Source: G963701675 sp963701675 (GTDB taxonomy: Bacteria; Planctomycetota; Planctomycetia; Gemmatales; Gemmataceae). Taken from it: a stretch of 64,000 nt of DNA. Below are positions 43,893 through 53,782 of the stretch, in pieces. The notes beneath the pieces are model-generated. The model did no database searches and had not been told where the DNA came from. It was given only the letters and a program-made list of their open reading frames with translations. The first letter of the stretch is position 1. Each line of letters opens with the position of its first letter. A program made the position numbers and the translations under genes. The stretch spans positions 7,936,001 through 8,000,000 of the forward strand of contig OY969623.1 of NCBI GenBank assembly GCA_963701675.1, written 5' to 3'.

Positions 43893-46412
43893 GTGAACAT
43901 GATATTCGGCGCTCTTCGACGCCTCAGACGTCGGACACGACAGCCACGTTGCCCAAGCCATGATCTTCGAAGAGCTCGGCCCGTTCTGGAAGCCGTTGAA
44001 GATCGAGTGTTGCTGTCAACTTTCACCTGGTCGGGCAACCTTAGCAGCGAATGGAGCAATGCCGGTAATTGGCACGAGAACGGCGTTCCCGGCGCGAACG
44101 ATATCGCCGTTTTCAATGACACCGCTGTCCAGGTTCAGAGCACGGTCGATTCGAATTTCGGCGGTGACATAGCCGGCCTCGTTGTGGAATGGACGGCACC
44201 CAATGCGACCATCACTCTTGGGCGAGCGCTGACCGTCGGTGATTTCCAAATGAACAGCGGCTCGGTCGCGGGCCCGTTTGAACTGACCGCGAACACCGGC
44301 GATTGGACGGGCGGAACCGTTGCAACATCCAAGTTGATCATTTCGCTAGGCGGTGACTTCACCATTGACGGCGACGGGTTGAAGACCCTCGGCGGAACCT
44401 TCGAGAACCATGGCACGACCCGGTGGTTGGGCGGGGACGTGATGAACACGCTGGCTAGCACGATCGTGAACAACAAGCCTACCGGCGTGTTTGAAGCGAA
44501 CAATCACTCGCAATGGCTTCAGGAAGGAGATGCGGCGGGCTTCTTCAACGAAGGCGTGTTTCGCAAGATTGGCGATGCGGGGACGACAAGGTTCGACATC
44601 GCATTCTATGGCCTCAAAACCGCATCGGCGGACATTCAGGTCGGCACGCTTAGCCTGACGGGAAACGGCAAGCACGTCGGACCGATATACATCGCCGCCG
44701 GCGCGGAGATCCTCTGTTCCGAAGGCTACTTGCTCGACGGTGTCACGGTTGGCGGCGACGGGTATTTTCACATCACCGGCAACGACAAAGTGCTGGTTGC
44801 CAACGGCGTGAAGATCGACAACCTGCGGATGGACAGCGGCGAACTTGGCTACCTCGGCGCCATATTCATCTTCGAGTCATTCCAGTGGACCGGCGGAACC
44901 TTGGTCGGCAAGACCGAAATAGGGCCCGGCGCCGTCATGACCATTAGCGGCGACACACCGAAAGCCGTGAAGTACGGCGCTCCCATTAACAACATGAGCC
45001 TGACGATATGGCAAGACTCCAGTCCCATCGACCTGGGCGGTGTTTGGACCAATCTGCCGCGTGCTACATTCGAAGTTGCGGGCGACGGCCTCATGTACAG
45101 CTTCGGCAACGGCTCCTTCAAGAACATGGGAACGTTCCGGAAGACTGCCGGCGACAAGACCACGATGCAAACGCAGTTCACAAACACCGGCAACGTGGAG
45201 AGCCTGTCGGGAACCATTGAGCTTTACCGCGGCACGAGCAGCCCCGGGAAGAACAAGTTGACAATTGAAGCCGGCGCGACAGTGGATCTGGTCGATTTCA
45301 CTCTCGACAGCACCACCGTCGTCGGCGACGGTCAATTGCGATTCGGCGGGGCCGGAGTGGTTACGCTCAAAGGGCAGGTCACCGCAGATAATGTTGAGCA
45401 AACCGATGGGGCCCTGAACATCAATGAAGGAAGCCTTGTCATCAAGGATCGAATGACGTGGATTCGCGGCTTCATAACCGGCGTGTCACCGTTCCAAGTC
45501 GAGATTGCTCCCGGCGCGGAGCTTTACATCGTCGGCGCCGAAGGGCGGGTTCTGTCAGCGAACATGGTGAGTTTCGGGTCCACTTATTGGACAGGCACCG
45601 GTACGGTTACGGTGACCAACGGACGCTCGTTTACCAACAAACCGGGAGCGGTGTTTGAAATTCAAGGAAGCGCCGCGATGACGAGCGCCGGGACACTTCG
45701 AAACGAAGGCCTGCTCCGACGTTTCGAACCCGACGGCACTCCGACGCGAATCGACGTTACGTTGATCAACACCGGCTCCATTGAAGTCCTGAGCGGCATG
45801 ATCAGTATGGGTAAGTTGTTCAGCAACGCCGGTGCATTACACATCGCGGCCGGATGCACGTTTTCCACCGACCAGACTTACACGCAGACGGCCGGTGGAT
45901 CGGTAACGTTGGCCGACGGTACCCTAATTGCAAAGAACGGCATCACCATCTCGGCGGGAACCGTAAGCGGCAACGGAACCGTACAGGGTAACGTACTCAG
46001 CAGCGGAACCTTTGTCCCCGGCGGCGTCGGCGTGGTTGGAATCCTGAAGATCGTCGGAACATACTCTCAAATCGGCGCTGCGACACTTGTCGTCGACATC
46101 GCCGGAGCGGGTGCCGGGACCGGATTCGACCAGCTTCAAGTAACAGGTACGGCCACATTGGCCGGCACGCTGAACGTGGCGCTTCTCAACAGCTATCAAC
46201 CGCCGCAAGGGGCGGCGTTCGAGGTGGTCACGTTTGCTTCGAAAACGGGAACTTTTGGCAACATCACCGGGGATGGCGGCGCCTTTGACGTTTTCTATAA
46301 TTCGGAGGATGTTTCGCTGGTGACGAAAGCCGGCCGAACGCGGATGCGTGTAACCAGTCTGCTCCGATTAGGCAGTATCCCGAACGCGTGGAACAACTGG
46401 TGGAGGCCTTGA
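43893..46412 (+). CDS. Exported beta-helix/autotransporter-like repeat protein with LEPR-XLL-like N-terminus
   Basis: 839 aa. GTG 43,893 and ATG 43,899 are both possible starts after CAGGAGG. The Arg-rich N-terminus is followed by VLEAVEDRVLLSTFTW (motif) and then SGNLSSEWSNAGNWHENGVPGANDIAVFND, a start typical of passenger-type beta-solenoids. The body is Gly/Thr-rich with repeated strands such as LTNTGDWTGGTV, NTGSIEVLSGMISM and AGTVSGNGTVQGNVLSSGTFVPGG. It ends like autotransporter-associated repeats (GTLNVALLNSYQPPQGAAFEV), but there is no beta-barrel domain. Probably surface-exposed. Confidence 0.82.
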   Translation: MNMIFGALRRLRRRTRQPRCPSHDLRRARPVLEAVEDRVLLSTFTWSGNLSSEWSNAGNWHENGVPGANDIAVFNDTAVQVQSTVDSNFGGDIAGLVVEWTAPNATITLGRALTVGDFQMNSGSVAGPFELTANTGDWTGGTVATSKLIISLGGDFTIDGDGLKTLGGTFENHGTTRWLGGDVMNTLASTIVNNKPTGVFEANNHSQWLQEGDAAGFFNEGVFRKIGDAGTTRFDIAFYGLKTASADIQVGTLSLTGNGKHVGPIYIAAGAEILCSEGYLLDGVTVGGDGYFHITGNDKVLVANGVKIDNLRMDSGELGYLGAIFIFESFQWTGGTLVGKTEIGPGAVMTISGDTPKAVKYGAPINNMSLTIWQDSSPIDLGGVWTNLPRATFEVAGDGLMYSFGNGSFKNMGTFRKTAGDKTTMQTQFTNTGNVESLSGTIELYRGTSSPGKNKLTIEAGATVDLVDFTLDSTTVVGDGQLRFGGAGVVTLKGQVTADNVEQTDGALNINEGSLVIKDRMTWIRGFITGVSPFQVEIAPGAELYIVGAEGRVLSANMVSFGSTYWTGTGTVTVTNGRSFTNKPGAVFEIQGSAAMTSAGTLRNEGLLRRFEPDGTPTRIDVTLINTGSIEVLSGMISMGKLFSNAGALHIAAGCTFSTDQTYTQTAGGSVTLADGTLIAKNGITISAGTVSGNGTVQGNVLSSGTFVPGGVGVVGILKIVGTYSQIGAATLVVDIAGAGAGTGFDQLQVTGTATLAGTLNVALLNSYQPPQGAAFEVVTFASKTGTFGNITGDGGAFDVFYNSEDVSLVTKAGRTRMRVTSLLRLGSIPNAWNNWWRP

Positions 46413-46443
46413 TCAAATCAAGTCTCAATGGAGAGGTGTGCGG

Positions 46444-48177
46444 ATGCGTTCTTTAGCCAAACTCACTGTCCCGCTTGGCGTCTTGTTGTTTGTGGCCGGT
46501 TCGGTACGCGCACAGAACCTGACCAGCAGCCGTTTTACCGATCCCGCCACGCTGGTTCAGAACAAAGCCGTGCAAAAACACCTCGACCTGAGCGAGGCGA
46601 CGATTCAAAAAGCGTTCAATATCCCGATCTTGATCCGGCAGGAAGTCGAGCCCCACATCGTGAAACTGAACGAAATAGAGGATAAGGCCGAGCGCGAACG
46701 CCAGAAGCAAGTATGGAAGCGAAAGACCATGCAAAAGGGGATCGATGAACTTGCCAAGATTCTCGATCAGCATCAACTCAAACGGCTCAAAGAAATTGCT
46801 TTGCAGATGAGCGATTATCAGGCATTTTCCACGAAGGAAATCAAGCAGACACTGGCCATTACCGTGGACCAGGAAAAGCAACTCAAGGACATCATCGCGG
46901 CCGGCAACGAGGAAATGAAAAACGCCATTGACGCCGCCAATGTAAACAAGGGCGACATGGACACCATGTGGCGGGTTTCCCGTCCGGCACGCAAGCAAGC
47001 CATGGCCAAGGCAATGGAAGTCCTAACGCCTGACCAGCGGAAGAAGTGGAACGGCATGGTCGGCGAAGAGTTCGATTTTTCCTTGGATCGACCGGGAAAG
47101 GGCCTGCTGCCGTTTACCGGCGGCCCGGTGCCGGCGACCGACGCAGAGAAAAACAATCCGAAATGGCTCGCCGCACGCATCGACGACTGGATGCCGCAGG
47201 GCAAGGATAAGAGCTTTGATCAAATCGGCTGGGTACCTGAGTTGTGTAAGGCGATGGAACTTGCCAAGGAAAAGAACCGAGCCGTCTTTATCTTCGTACT
47301 GGACGGTGACGTCGGCAGCGGGCGCTGCTGAGGCGGCGGATTCTTTGTGAGAGCGGGTCCGCTCTCTGACTCAAAAGTCGTCCAACTGCTCAATCGCTCG
47401 TTCGTTCCGGTTCATTTGCTTATCAAGGACTACGATGTGGGCGGTAACGCGTCCGAATCGGAAAAGAAAAAGTTCAATGACGTCTGCGGCGACATTTCCG
47501 ACGCGAAGAAGGGCGTCGCCTTTATTGTCAGTCCGGACGGCAAGATCATTGAGACGTTGATTTCCTCTCCGGCCATCACCACGGAGCGTGTGATTAACGT
47601 GCTCCAAAGTGCGGCATCGGCGATTCAGACAATTCCTGGCCCAACACTCGGCACACCCGTACCGCAAGCGCCACCGCCGACCGCCGAAGAAGGCGGGCTC
47701 GTGCTACGTCTCGCCGCTCGATACTTGCCCAAAACCGGCAAGGGCTGGGCTCAGATGCCGGCGGAGGACTGGATCGAACTTTCGGCCGACGATTGTCAAA
47801 AGCTCATGGGAAGCGCCAAAGGTGTAGCCGGTGAAGAATGGGCGATTGACGACGGTGTGTCAAAGCACATCTTGAAGTATTTCTATCCGCCGAGCCTTAA
47901 TTTCGATGTCGAGAAAGGCCGTCTCGACAAAGCCGAGCTTAAGGCAAAGGTAAGATCGGTGTCGGAAGGCGTGGCACTCATCCGCATCGACGGCAGCATG
48001 AAAATGAAACGTCCGTTCACCTTTGCCAAGGACGATGACCTTTTCGTCGTGGCCGACATCGTCGGCTATGCGCACTACGACGTGAAAGCGAAACGCCTTC
48101 GCAAGATGGAACTGGTATCCGAGCAAGGCACTTACGCCAAGGCGAGCTTTGGCATCGCCGTCCGATCTTTGGATTAG
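46444..48177 (+). CDS. Probable exported selenoprotein, thioredoxin-like with RCUGGG motif (read through TGA at 47,329-47,331)
   Basis: 577 aa with Sec. ATG 46,444 has GGAGAGG seven nucleotides upstream and gives the signal peptide MRSLAKLTVPLGVLLFVAGSVRAQ; a GTG at 46,438 is a poorer start. Residues 25-215 are helical and highly charged (CpxP/Spy-like heptads). A thioredoxin-like segment follows (AVFIFVLDGDVGSGRC). Codon 296 is TGA and the same frame continues GGGFFVRAGPLSDSKVVQLLNRSFVPVHLL, a convincing continuation of a thioredoxin fold, to TAG at 48,177. Ordinary calling would split it into 46,438-47,331 and 47,347-48,177. The Cys295-Sec296 pair, the flanking conservation of fold and the hairpin just downstream argue for Sec. 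Probably a periplasmic oxidoreductase; partner unknown. Confidence 0.8.
47349..47366 (+). promoter_or_regulatory. Candidate bacterial SECIS hairpin
   Basis: GAGAGCG and CGCTCTC form a perfect 7-bp stem closing a GGTC tetraloop. The stem starts 17 nt and the loop 24 nt after the TGA. The E. coli fdhF SECIS also presents a GGUC apical loop, which SelB recognises. The loop identity and distance fit the bacterial SECIS rule; the bulged U of fdhF is absent here. Confidence 0.7.
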
Positions 48178-48255
48178 CCACTTCTGCTGCGTAGAATGAT
48201 GTGCCGGCGCCCTCGGAACGTGCCGGACCCGCCAGGAGAGAGAGGCAATCCCCCC

Positions 48256-50376
48256 ATGCATTGCGTTCCGCGCCGCCGCGGACGGACGGATTCGTCAACT
48301 CCAAATCGCAACCGAACCACCCTGCGACTCGAGCCACTCGAAGCGCGCCGTCTCATGAACGGAGACTTTCGCTCGTTCGACGGATCAGGCAACAATCTGC
48401 AGAATCCGACCTGGGGAACGGCGGGTATCAATCTCCTTCGAAATGCACCGGCTGATTATTCGGATGGGATTTCGACGCCCGCGGGATTGGACCGACGAAG
48501 CCCGCGCGAAATCAGCAACGGCTTGGCCATGCAAGCGCCGGTAACGAGAACGAACGACCGGCTCCTGTCGGACTTTGCCTACATTTTCGGCCAGTTCATC
48601 AGCCACGATACCGACTTCACCGCCACCAATTCGCTCGAACCGTATCACGTTCCGGTTCCCTGCGGCGATCCTCACTTTGATCCGTTCGGGACTTGCGCAA
48701 AGAAGATTTACTTCTACCGCTCGAGCTCCGACCCAACGACGGGCAACGGCCCGGATAATCCGAGGCAACAGACCAACAAGATCACGGCCTGGCTAGACGG
48801 CTCGGTAATCTACGGTTCCGATCCGGTGCGGGCGACGGCTCTGCGGACGTTTCAGGGCGGGCGACTCAAGACGAGTTGGGGAAACTTGCTGCCCTTGAAC
48901 GACGCGAGTTTGCCGAACATAAATCACGGGCCGGTCCCCGGGAATCAGCTCTTCTTGGCGGGCGATGAACGCGCGAACGAGAACTCCGAACTGACCGCGC
49001 TGCACACGGTCTTCATGCGCGAACACAACTGGTGGGCGGACAAGATCGCCTCGGAAAACCCGGAGTTCGACGACGAAACGATTTATCAGTCGGCACGACA
49101 GATCGTCACCGCGGAATTGCAAGTCATCACCTACAACGAGTACTTGCCCGCGCTTCTTGGTGAAAACGCGCTTTCGCCGTACAGCGGTTATCAACCTGAC
49201 GTGAACCCCGGTATTGTCACGGAGTTTTCCACTGTGGGCTTCCGCTTCGGTCACAGCATGTTGCGTGAAACCATCAAGTTCTTGGGCAATGACGGCCGGC
49301 CCGTGGCCGACGACATGAGCCTGGCAATGGCGTTCTTCAATCCAAACGTCATACACGACCACGGCATCGATTCGTTGCTCAAGTACCTCGCGACCGACAA
49401 TGCCAACGAACTCGACACACGGCTAATCGATGCGGTGCGCAACTTTCTGTTCGGTCCGCCAGGCGCCGGCGGATTTGATCTCGCCTCGTTGAACATCCAG
49501 CGCGGCCGGGACCACGGCATTACCGATTACAACACGTTGCGTGAGGCCTACGGCTTGCCGAGGGTCTTTGGCTTCAACCAAATTACGAGCAACACTTCGC
49601 TGCAGTCGAAACTCAAGCAGCTTTACAACTTCGACGTGAACAACGTGGATGCCTGGGTCGGAGCGTTGGCCGAGACCCATGCGTCCGGCGCGAGTGTCGG
49701 ACCGCTCATGCAGCGCATCATGGTGGAGCAATTTGAACGAATTCGCGACGGCGATCGTTTTTGGTATCAACAAGCGTTTTCAGCGGAGGAAATGCAATCG
49801 CTCGAACGGACAACTCTGGCGGATATTATTCGTCGAAATACCGGCGTGACGAATATTCAGGATAACGTGTTCTTCTACGAAGTCGCGATCAAGGGTCGCG
49901 TCTTTCATGATCGGAATGGGAACAAACGACAGGATGCCGGCGAGCCATTCCTGGTTGGTTGGACCGTTCAGTTACGCGATGAAAACGCCAATGTGATTGC
50001 GACGACAACGACGAATTCGACAGGGTATTATCAATTCGACAATCATGTCCAGGCAGGTGATGACAGTCCCTACGAGATCGCGGAAGCCCAGGCAGGTCTG
50101 TCGGTTGGAAACTACAAGGTGCGACTCGTGAAGCCGGCGAATTGGCTGCAGACGACACTGAATCCTGGGACTGTAGACATCAGCCGCGGCATGGTTGCAA
50201 GCGGTTTGGATTTCGGCGTCGCGAAGATAAAGATCCGACCGATTTTCGTTCGGCCTTGGACCGATGACGGAACACCGGGTCGCGAGAAAAGCCCGACACG
50301 CGCGATACGGAGCGCGACAGTGCGTCCCCCGGTGGAAACGGTCATCGTTGACGATTTGTTTAGCCGCGGCTCGTAG
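48256..50376 (+). CDS. Exported animal-type haem peroxidase with LEPR-XLL-like N-terminus and SdrD-B-like C-terminal domain
   Basis: 706 aa from ATG 48,256; in-frame earlier starts exist. The N-terminus LRLEPLEARRLMNGD carries the motif. The peroxidase domain (about residues 40-545) has FGQFISHDTDF with the distal His near 117, the family's ERANENSELTALHTVFMREHN segment, and the proximal His near 333 (FRFGHSMLRE), followed by NIQRGRDHGITDYNTLREAYG. All expected haem contacts are present. A Cna/SdrD-B-like beta domain follows (GRVFHDRNGNKRQDAGEPFLVGWTVQLRDENA, about 550-650). It is expected at the cell surface, oxidising halide or phenolic substrates. It follows the selenoprotein gene by 78 bp. 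Confidence 0.9.
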   Translation: MHCVPRRRGRTDSSTPNRNRTTLRLEPLEARRLMNGDFRSFDGSGNNLQNPTWGTAGINLLRNAPADYSDGISTPAGLDRRSPREISNGLAMQAPVTRTNDRLLSDFAYIFGQFISHDTDFTATNSLEPYHVPVPCGDPHFDPFGTCAKKIYFYRSSSDPTTGNGPDNPRQQTNKITAWLDGSVIYGSDPVRATALRTFQGGRLKTSWGNLLPLNDASLPNINHGPVPGNQLFLAGDERANENSELTALHTVFMREHNWWADKIASENPEFDDETIYQSARQIVTAELQVITYNEYLPALLGENALSPYSGYQPDVNPGIVTEFSTVGFRFGHSMLRETIKFLGNDGRPVADDMSLAMAFFNPNVIHDHGIDSLLKYLATDNANELDTRLIDAVRNFLFGPPGAGGFDLASLNIQRGRDHGITDYNTLREAYGLPRVFGFNQITSNTSLQSKLKQLYNFDVNNVDAWVGALAETHASGASVGPLMQRIMVEQFERIRDGDRFWYQQAFSAEEMQSLERTTLADIIRRNTGVTNIQDNVFFYEVAIKGRVFHDRNGNKRQDAGEPFLVGWTVQLRDENANVIATTTTNSTGYYQFDNHVQAGDDSPYEIAEAQAGLSVGNYKVRLVKPANWLQTTLNPGTVDISRGMVASGLDFGVAKIKIRPIFVRPWTDDGTPGREKSPTRAIRSATVRPPVETVIVDDLFSRGS

Positions 50377-50400
50377 AGCCGCGCGGTTCTGCGAACCGCG
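50365..50400. repeat. Two back-to-back GC hairpins at the end of the peroxidase gene
   Basis: CGCGGCTC/GAGCCGCG (50,365-50,383, loop GTA) and CGCGGTTC/GAACCGCG (50,382-50,400, loop TGC) are both perfect 8-bp stems sharing two bases. The peroxidase stop TAG lies inside the first hairpin. Placed between convergent genes, they may end transcription from both sides or be a REP/BIME-like repeat. No T tract is present. Confidence 0.5.
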
Positions 50401-50415
50401 GATAAACGACAAGCA

Positions 50416-51984
50416 CTACCGCCGCCAACCTGCCACCCATGAGTCAATCGATTCCCGCCACTGTTTGAATTCGTTCGACTTTTCTTCGAACCACGGATTT
50501 CCATAGGCGTGCGAGACTTCACGTTGGTGCACCAGCGCGAAGGCCGTGTTGACGTAGGCGCTGTACACCGCAAGCGGCACCAGAATCAGCCAAATAATCC
50601 AGCGAATGACGGGGATTCGAATCGTGAAGACCTGGTGCAGTCCGGCCGCTGCGGCGATGATCCAGAACGGATAGAAATCGTGCAAGTAACGTTGGGCAAT
50701 GTTGATGAAACAGAGGATCAAGCTGCCGGCGACCGCGGCGCTGAGCAACGGCAGCTGAAGTGTGGTGCGTCTCGCCGCCGACCGTGCGAGAATCGCGGCG
50801 TAGATTCCGAATGCCGACAAAAAGACTAATGCCGTCTGGCTGGCCGGAAAACTGGAAAACTCACTCGCGAAATCCAGTTTCGCTTCCGCAAACCGTGCCT
50901 CCTCTGCGTCCGCCGCTTCTGCCAAGTAGACCCAGGGAAACTGTGCCGCGAAACGGATCTTGGCCGGGTGAAAGTAATCGTATGCCATCATTTGTGCGTT
51001 GCTGAGGTGAAACGCTTTTCCTTCGATGCGGCGGTAAGTTTCCATTTCGTTGAAGAGCGGGTATCGCTTATAGAGGTGTAACGGCATTCCGCTCCAGGAT
51101 TCGAACTTCGCATAATTCACGAGCGAGTAAGTCCCTACCGAAACCAGAATCGCCAGCACGGCAACTGCAGCGTGGGCGTATGGCCGCGCGACTCTCGGCA
51201 GTCCGAAAAAGTCAAAGAATCCGCCACGGGCCTGTGTAAGAGCCGTCAGGCATGTGAATAGGGCAAAAAGTCCGAGGCAAAACACCGTGCCCGCACCTTG
51301 CGGCGCCCGCGTTTGGAATGCGAGCACGCAAAAAATCGATGCCAACAATAACGTGACGAATCGTGGACGAATGAGGTAGCGCAAGAACGACAGGTAGAAG
51401 AGCAACGCGAAGGCCGCACCCCAAATGATCGGCTCATGGTACATGAAGGTCCGGCTACCGAGGTATATGTTGGCCGAGCCGAGCCCCGCGATCCAAATGA
51501 AGAGCGAATAGAGCCATTTCTCACCTCCACGCGGTTCTGTACCCGGTAAGAACAATTGCCGAACGGCGAGGAGCATGAGGTACGCTCCAACCAGGTTCGT
51601 GACGCAAGCGGCGGTGGCAATAATTCGGTTCCAGTGTGTCAAGCGACTGGGTGACACCAGAAGAAGCGGAACGCGCATGAGAGACGTGAAAATGCCGAAG
51701 TAACCGTAGTGTTTGTCGCCAACGACGAAGGCTTCGAATTCAATCGTGTCGGGCGGGACATCGAGTCGTCCTTGAATCAGGGCCACCGCCTGCGCATTGA
51801 AAAAGCGATCCGCGAAGCTGCAATGTTCATCCTCGGCCTGAATGAGATTCCATGTTCCCCACGTAACGAACCACATGAAAACGAGCGTCACGCCGACAGT
51901 GCTTGGCAAGATGTAGCCATGTCTGCGCCACCAAGAGGACCGTGACGGTGTTGAAGGGACGGATGGGGCAACCGGCGTGTTCAA
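50416..51984 (-). CDS. Polytopic membrane protein of unknown function
   Basis: 522 aa with about ten predicted membrane segments (for example YILPSTVGVTLVFMWFVTW, IIATAACVTNLVGAYLMLLA, AHAAVAVLAILVSVGTYSLV, WIIWLILVPLAVYSAYV). A conserved-looking periplasmic loop EDEHCSFADRFFNAQAVALIQGRLDVP follows the first segment. The topology resembles integral glycosyltransferases of the GT-C type, but no DxD-type motif stands out. The function is not recognised. It converges with the peroxidase gene. Confidence 0.7.
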   Translation of the reverse strand: MNTPVAPSVPSTPSRSSWWRRHGYILPSTVGVTLVFMWFVTWGTWNLIQAEDEHCSFADRFFNAQAVALIQGRLDVPPDTIEFEAFVVGDKHYGYFGIFTSLMRVPLLLVSPSRLTHWNRIIATAACVTNLVGAYLMLLAVRQLFLPGTEPRGGEKWLYSLFIWIAGLGSANIYLGSRTFMYHEPIIWGAAFALLFYLSFLRYLIRPRFVTLLLASIFCVLAFQTRAPQGAGTVFCLGLFALFTCLTALTQARGGFFDFFGLPRVARPYAHAAVAVLAILVSVGTYSLVNYAKFESWSGMPLHLYKRYPLFNEMETYRRIEGKAFHLSNAQMMAYDYFHPAKIRFAAQFPWVYLAEAADAEEARFAEAKLDFASEFSSFPASQTALVFLSAFGIYAAILARSAARRTTLQLPLLSAAVAGSLILCFINIAQRYLHDFYPFWIIAAAAGLHQVFTIRIPVIRWIIWLILVPLAVYSAYVNTAFALVHQREVSHAYGNPWFEEKSNEFKQWRESIDSWVAGWRR

Positions 51985-52129
51985 AGTTACATCACTGGAC
52001 AGAGTAAGACGGAATGAACGCTAATGCATATTATGTCCAGAGTTTCGGCCGGCAATCGCTTCCGGTTGACAGGCAGGGTATAATTGCCTCCACTATAGTT
52101 CCGTCGGTTTGGCTGGATCAGCCTCCTGC

Positions 52130-53737
52130 ATGAGTGACACCGTGATCTCCACCGCAACGCATACCAAACCACCCGACGCCATGACCCGGGGCCGGAACGT
52201 CGTGCTGATTCGGCCCGCCACCGTGACCACGACGGATGCCGTGGGCGAGGATGCGGCGCCGCCGATCGGAATCGCCTACATCGCCGCGTGCCTTCGGAAG
52301 TGCGGGCACACCGTCTCGGTTGTCGACGGTCTGGGTGAAGCACTCAACCGCTACACACCCATCTCCGGGCTTGCGACGGGGGTGCGTCACGGACTTAGCG
52401 ACGAAGAGATCATTCGTCGCATCGATCCTAAAGCCGAGGTTATCGGCGTCTCGATGATGTTCTCTCTGGAATGGCCCTTTACGCGGGAACTTGTCAACAA
52501 GATACGCGAGCGGTTTCCGAATGCGTTTATCCTTGCCGGCGGCGAGCACATCACCGCGCTGCCTGAGTATTCATTGGCCGACTGCAAGGCCATCGATTGT
52601 TGCGCGCTCGGCGAAGGCGAACAAACGACTGTTGATCTCGTCGCCGCCCTAAGCGTAGGCGCTGACTTACGAGAAGTGAACGGCCTTTGCATTCGGACGC
52701 CTGAGGGTTTCCTCCGAACGGAATCGCGGAAGCGATTCCGGGAATTGGATTCGATTCCGCGGCCCGCCTGGGATCTCGTGCCGATCGAAGCGTACCTCGA
52801 TGCCGGCATCATGACCGGCGTGAACTTCGGCCGATCGATGCCGATGCTCGCGAGCCGCGGTTGCCCCTACCGATGCACATTTTGCTCGAACCCGGTCATG
52901 TGGGGGACGCTGTGGCGCGCCCGCGATCCGCAGGATGTCTTCGACGAAATGCGATCGTACATCGAGAAGTACAACGCCACCAATTTCGATTTCTATGACT
53001 TGACGGCGATTGTCAAACGGCAGTGGATCGTCGACTTTTGCCGGCTCATCATCGACAGCGGCGTGACCATTACCTGGCAACTTCCGTCGGGTACGCGTTC
53101 CGAAGCCATCGATTCGGAAGTCACTCGGCTGCTCTATGCATCAGGTTGCCGTTATGTCAACTACGCGCCGGAGAGCGGGTCGGAAGAGATTCTCCGCCTC
53201 ATCAAGAAGCAGATCGACAAGAAGAAGATGCTTGAGTCGATGCGCGATGCGGTGAAGAACAACATCAACGTAAAGGCTAATTTCATTCTCGGTTTTCCCA
53301 CCGAGCGGCTGTCGCACATTTGGGATACTTATCGCTTCATCATGTCGCTGAGTCTCACGGGGATCAAAGACATTTCGGTGTTTCCGTTTTCGCCGTATCC
53401 CGGTTCCGCACTTTTCGAAGAGGTTCGGAAACGCGGCGAGGTCGAACTCAACGACGAGTATTTCTACAGCCTGTCGCAATACACCGATGCGCGGTACACG
53501 AAGTCATACTGCGAAAACCTGTCCCCACTCAAGTTGCGGTTCTTGTGTCTGTTCGGGATGGCCGTTTTCTACGCCACGAGCTTTCTCATCTACCCGACAC
53601 GCCTCTTGCAACTCTTCCGTCACGTGCGCTTGGGTGACCCAAAGACGAAACTGGAATCCGCGCTCGTCCGAGTCATCAAGAAACGACGATTGGCGAGTCA
53701 GCCTTCGGTCGTGCCGTCGCCGTCCACAGTTCTATGA
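52130..53737 (+). CDS. B12-binding-domain radical SAM protein
   Basis: 535 aa from ATG 52,130. The N-terminal 165 residues form a cobalamin-binding Rossmann-like domain (PPIGIAYIAACLRKCGHTVSVVDG, and AFILAGGEHITALPEYSL). The radical SAM core begins near residue 240, with the cluster motif ASRGCPYRCTFCSNP: Cys245, Cys249 and Cys252 in CxxxCxxC spacing. A C-terminal part (about 430-535) is helical with a hydrophobic stretch (LRFLCLFGMAVFYATSFLIYP). Such enzymes methylate or rearrange lipids, peptides or hopanoids; the substrate cannot be told. Confidence 0.88.
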   Translation: MSDTVISTATHTKPPDAMTRGRNVVLIRPATVTTTDAVGEDAAPPIGIAYIAACLRKCGHTVSVVDGLGEALNRYTPISGLATGVRHGLSDEEIIRRIDPKAEVIGVSMMFSLEWPFTRELVNKIRERFPNAFILAGGEHITALPEYSLADCKAIDCCALGEGEQTTVDLVAALSVGADLREVNGLCIRTPEGFLRTESRKRFRELDSIPRPAWDLVPIEAYLDAGIMTGVNFGRSMPMLASRGCPYRCTFCSNPVMWGTLWRARDPQDVFDEMRSYIEKYNATNFDFYDLTAIVKRQWIVDFCRLIIDSGVTITWQLPSGTRSEAIDSEVTRLLYASGCRYVNYAPESGSEEILRLIKKQIDKKKMLESMRDAVKNNINVKANFILGFPTERLSHIWDTYRFIMSLSLTGIKDISVFPFSPYPGSALFEEVRKRGEVELNDEYFYSLSQYTDARYTKSYCENLSPLKLRFLCLFGMAVFYATSFLIYPTRLLQLFRHVRLGDPKTKLESALVRVIKKRRLASQPSVVPSPSTVL

Positions 53738-53782
53738 TGTTCATTGTGGAACGCGTCCCGAGCCTGGCGCGGAGGTTGCTCG

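Noticed and set aside
52066..52099. TTGACA followed by TATAAT and TATAGT before the radical SAM gene.
   Set aside because: The spacings are 7 and 22 bp, neither suitable for a sigma-70 promoter.
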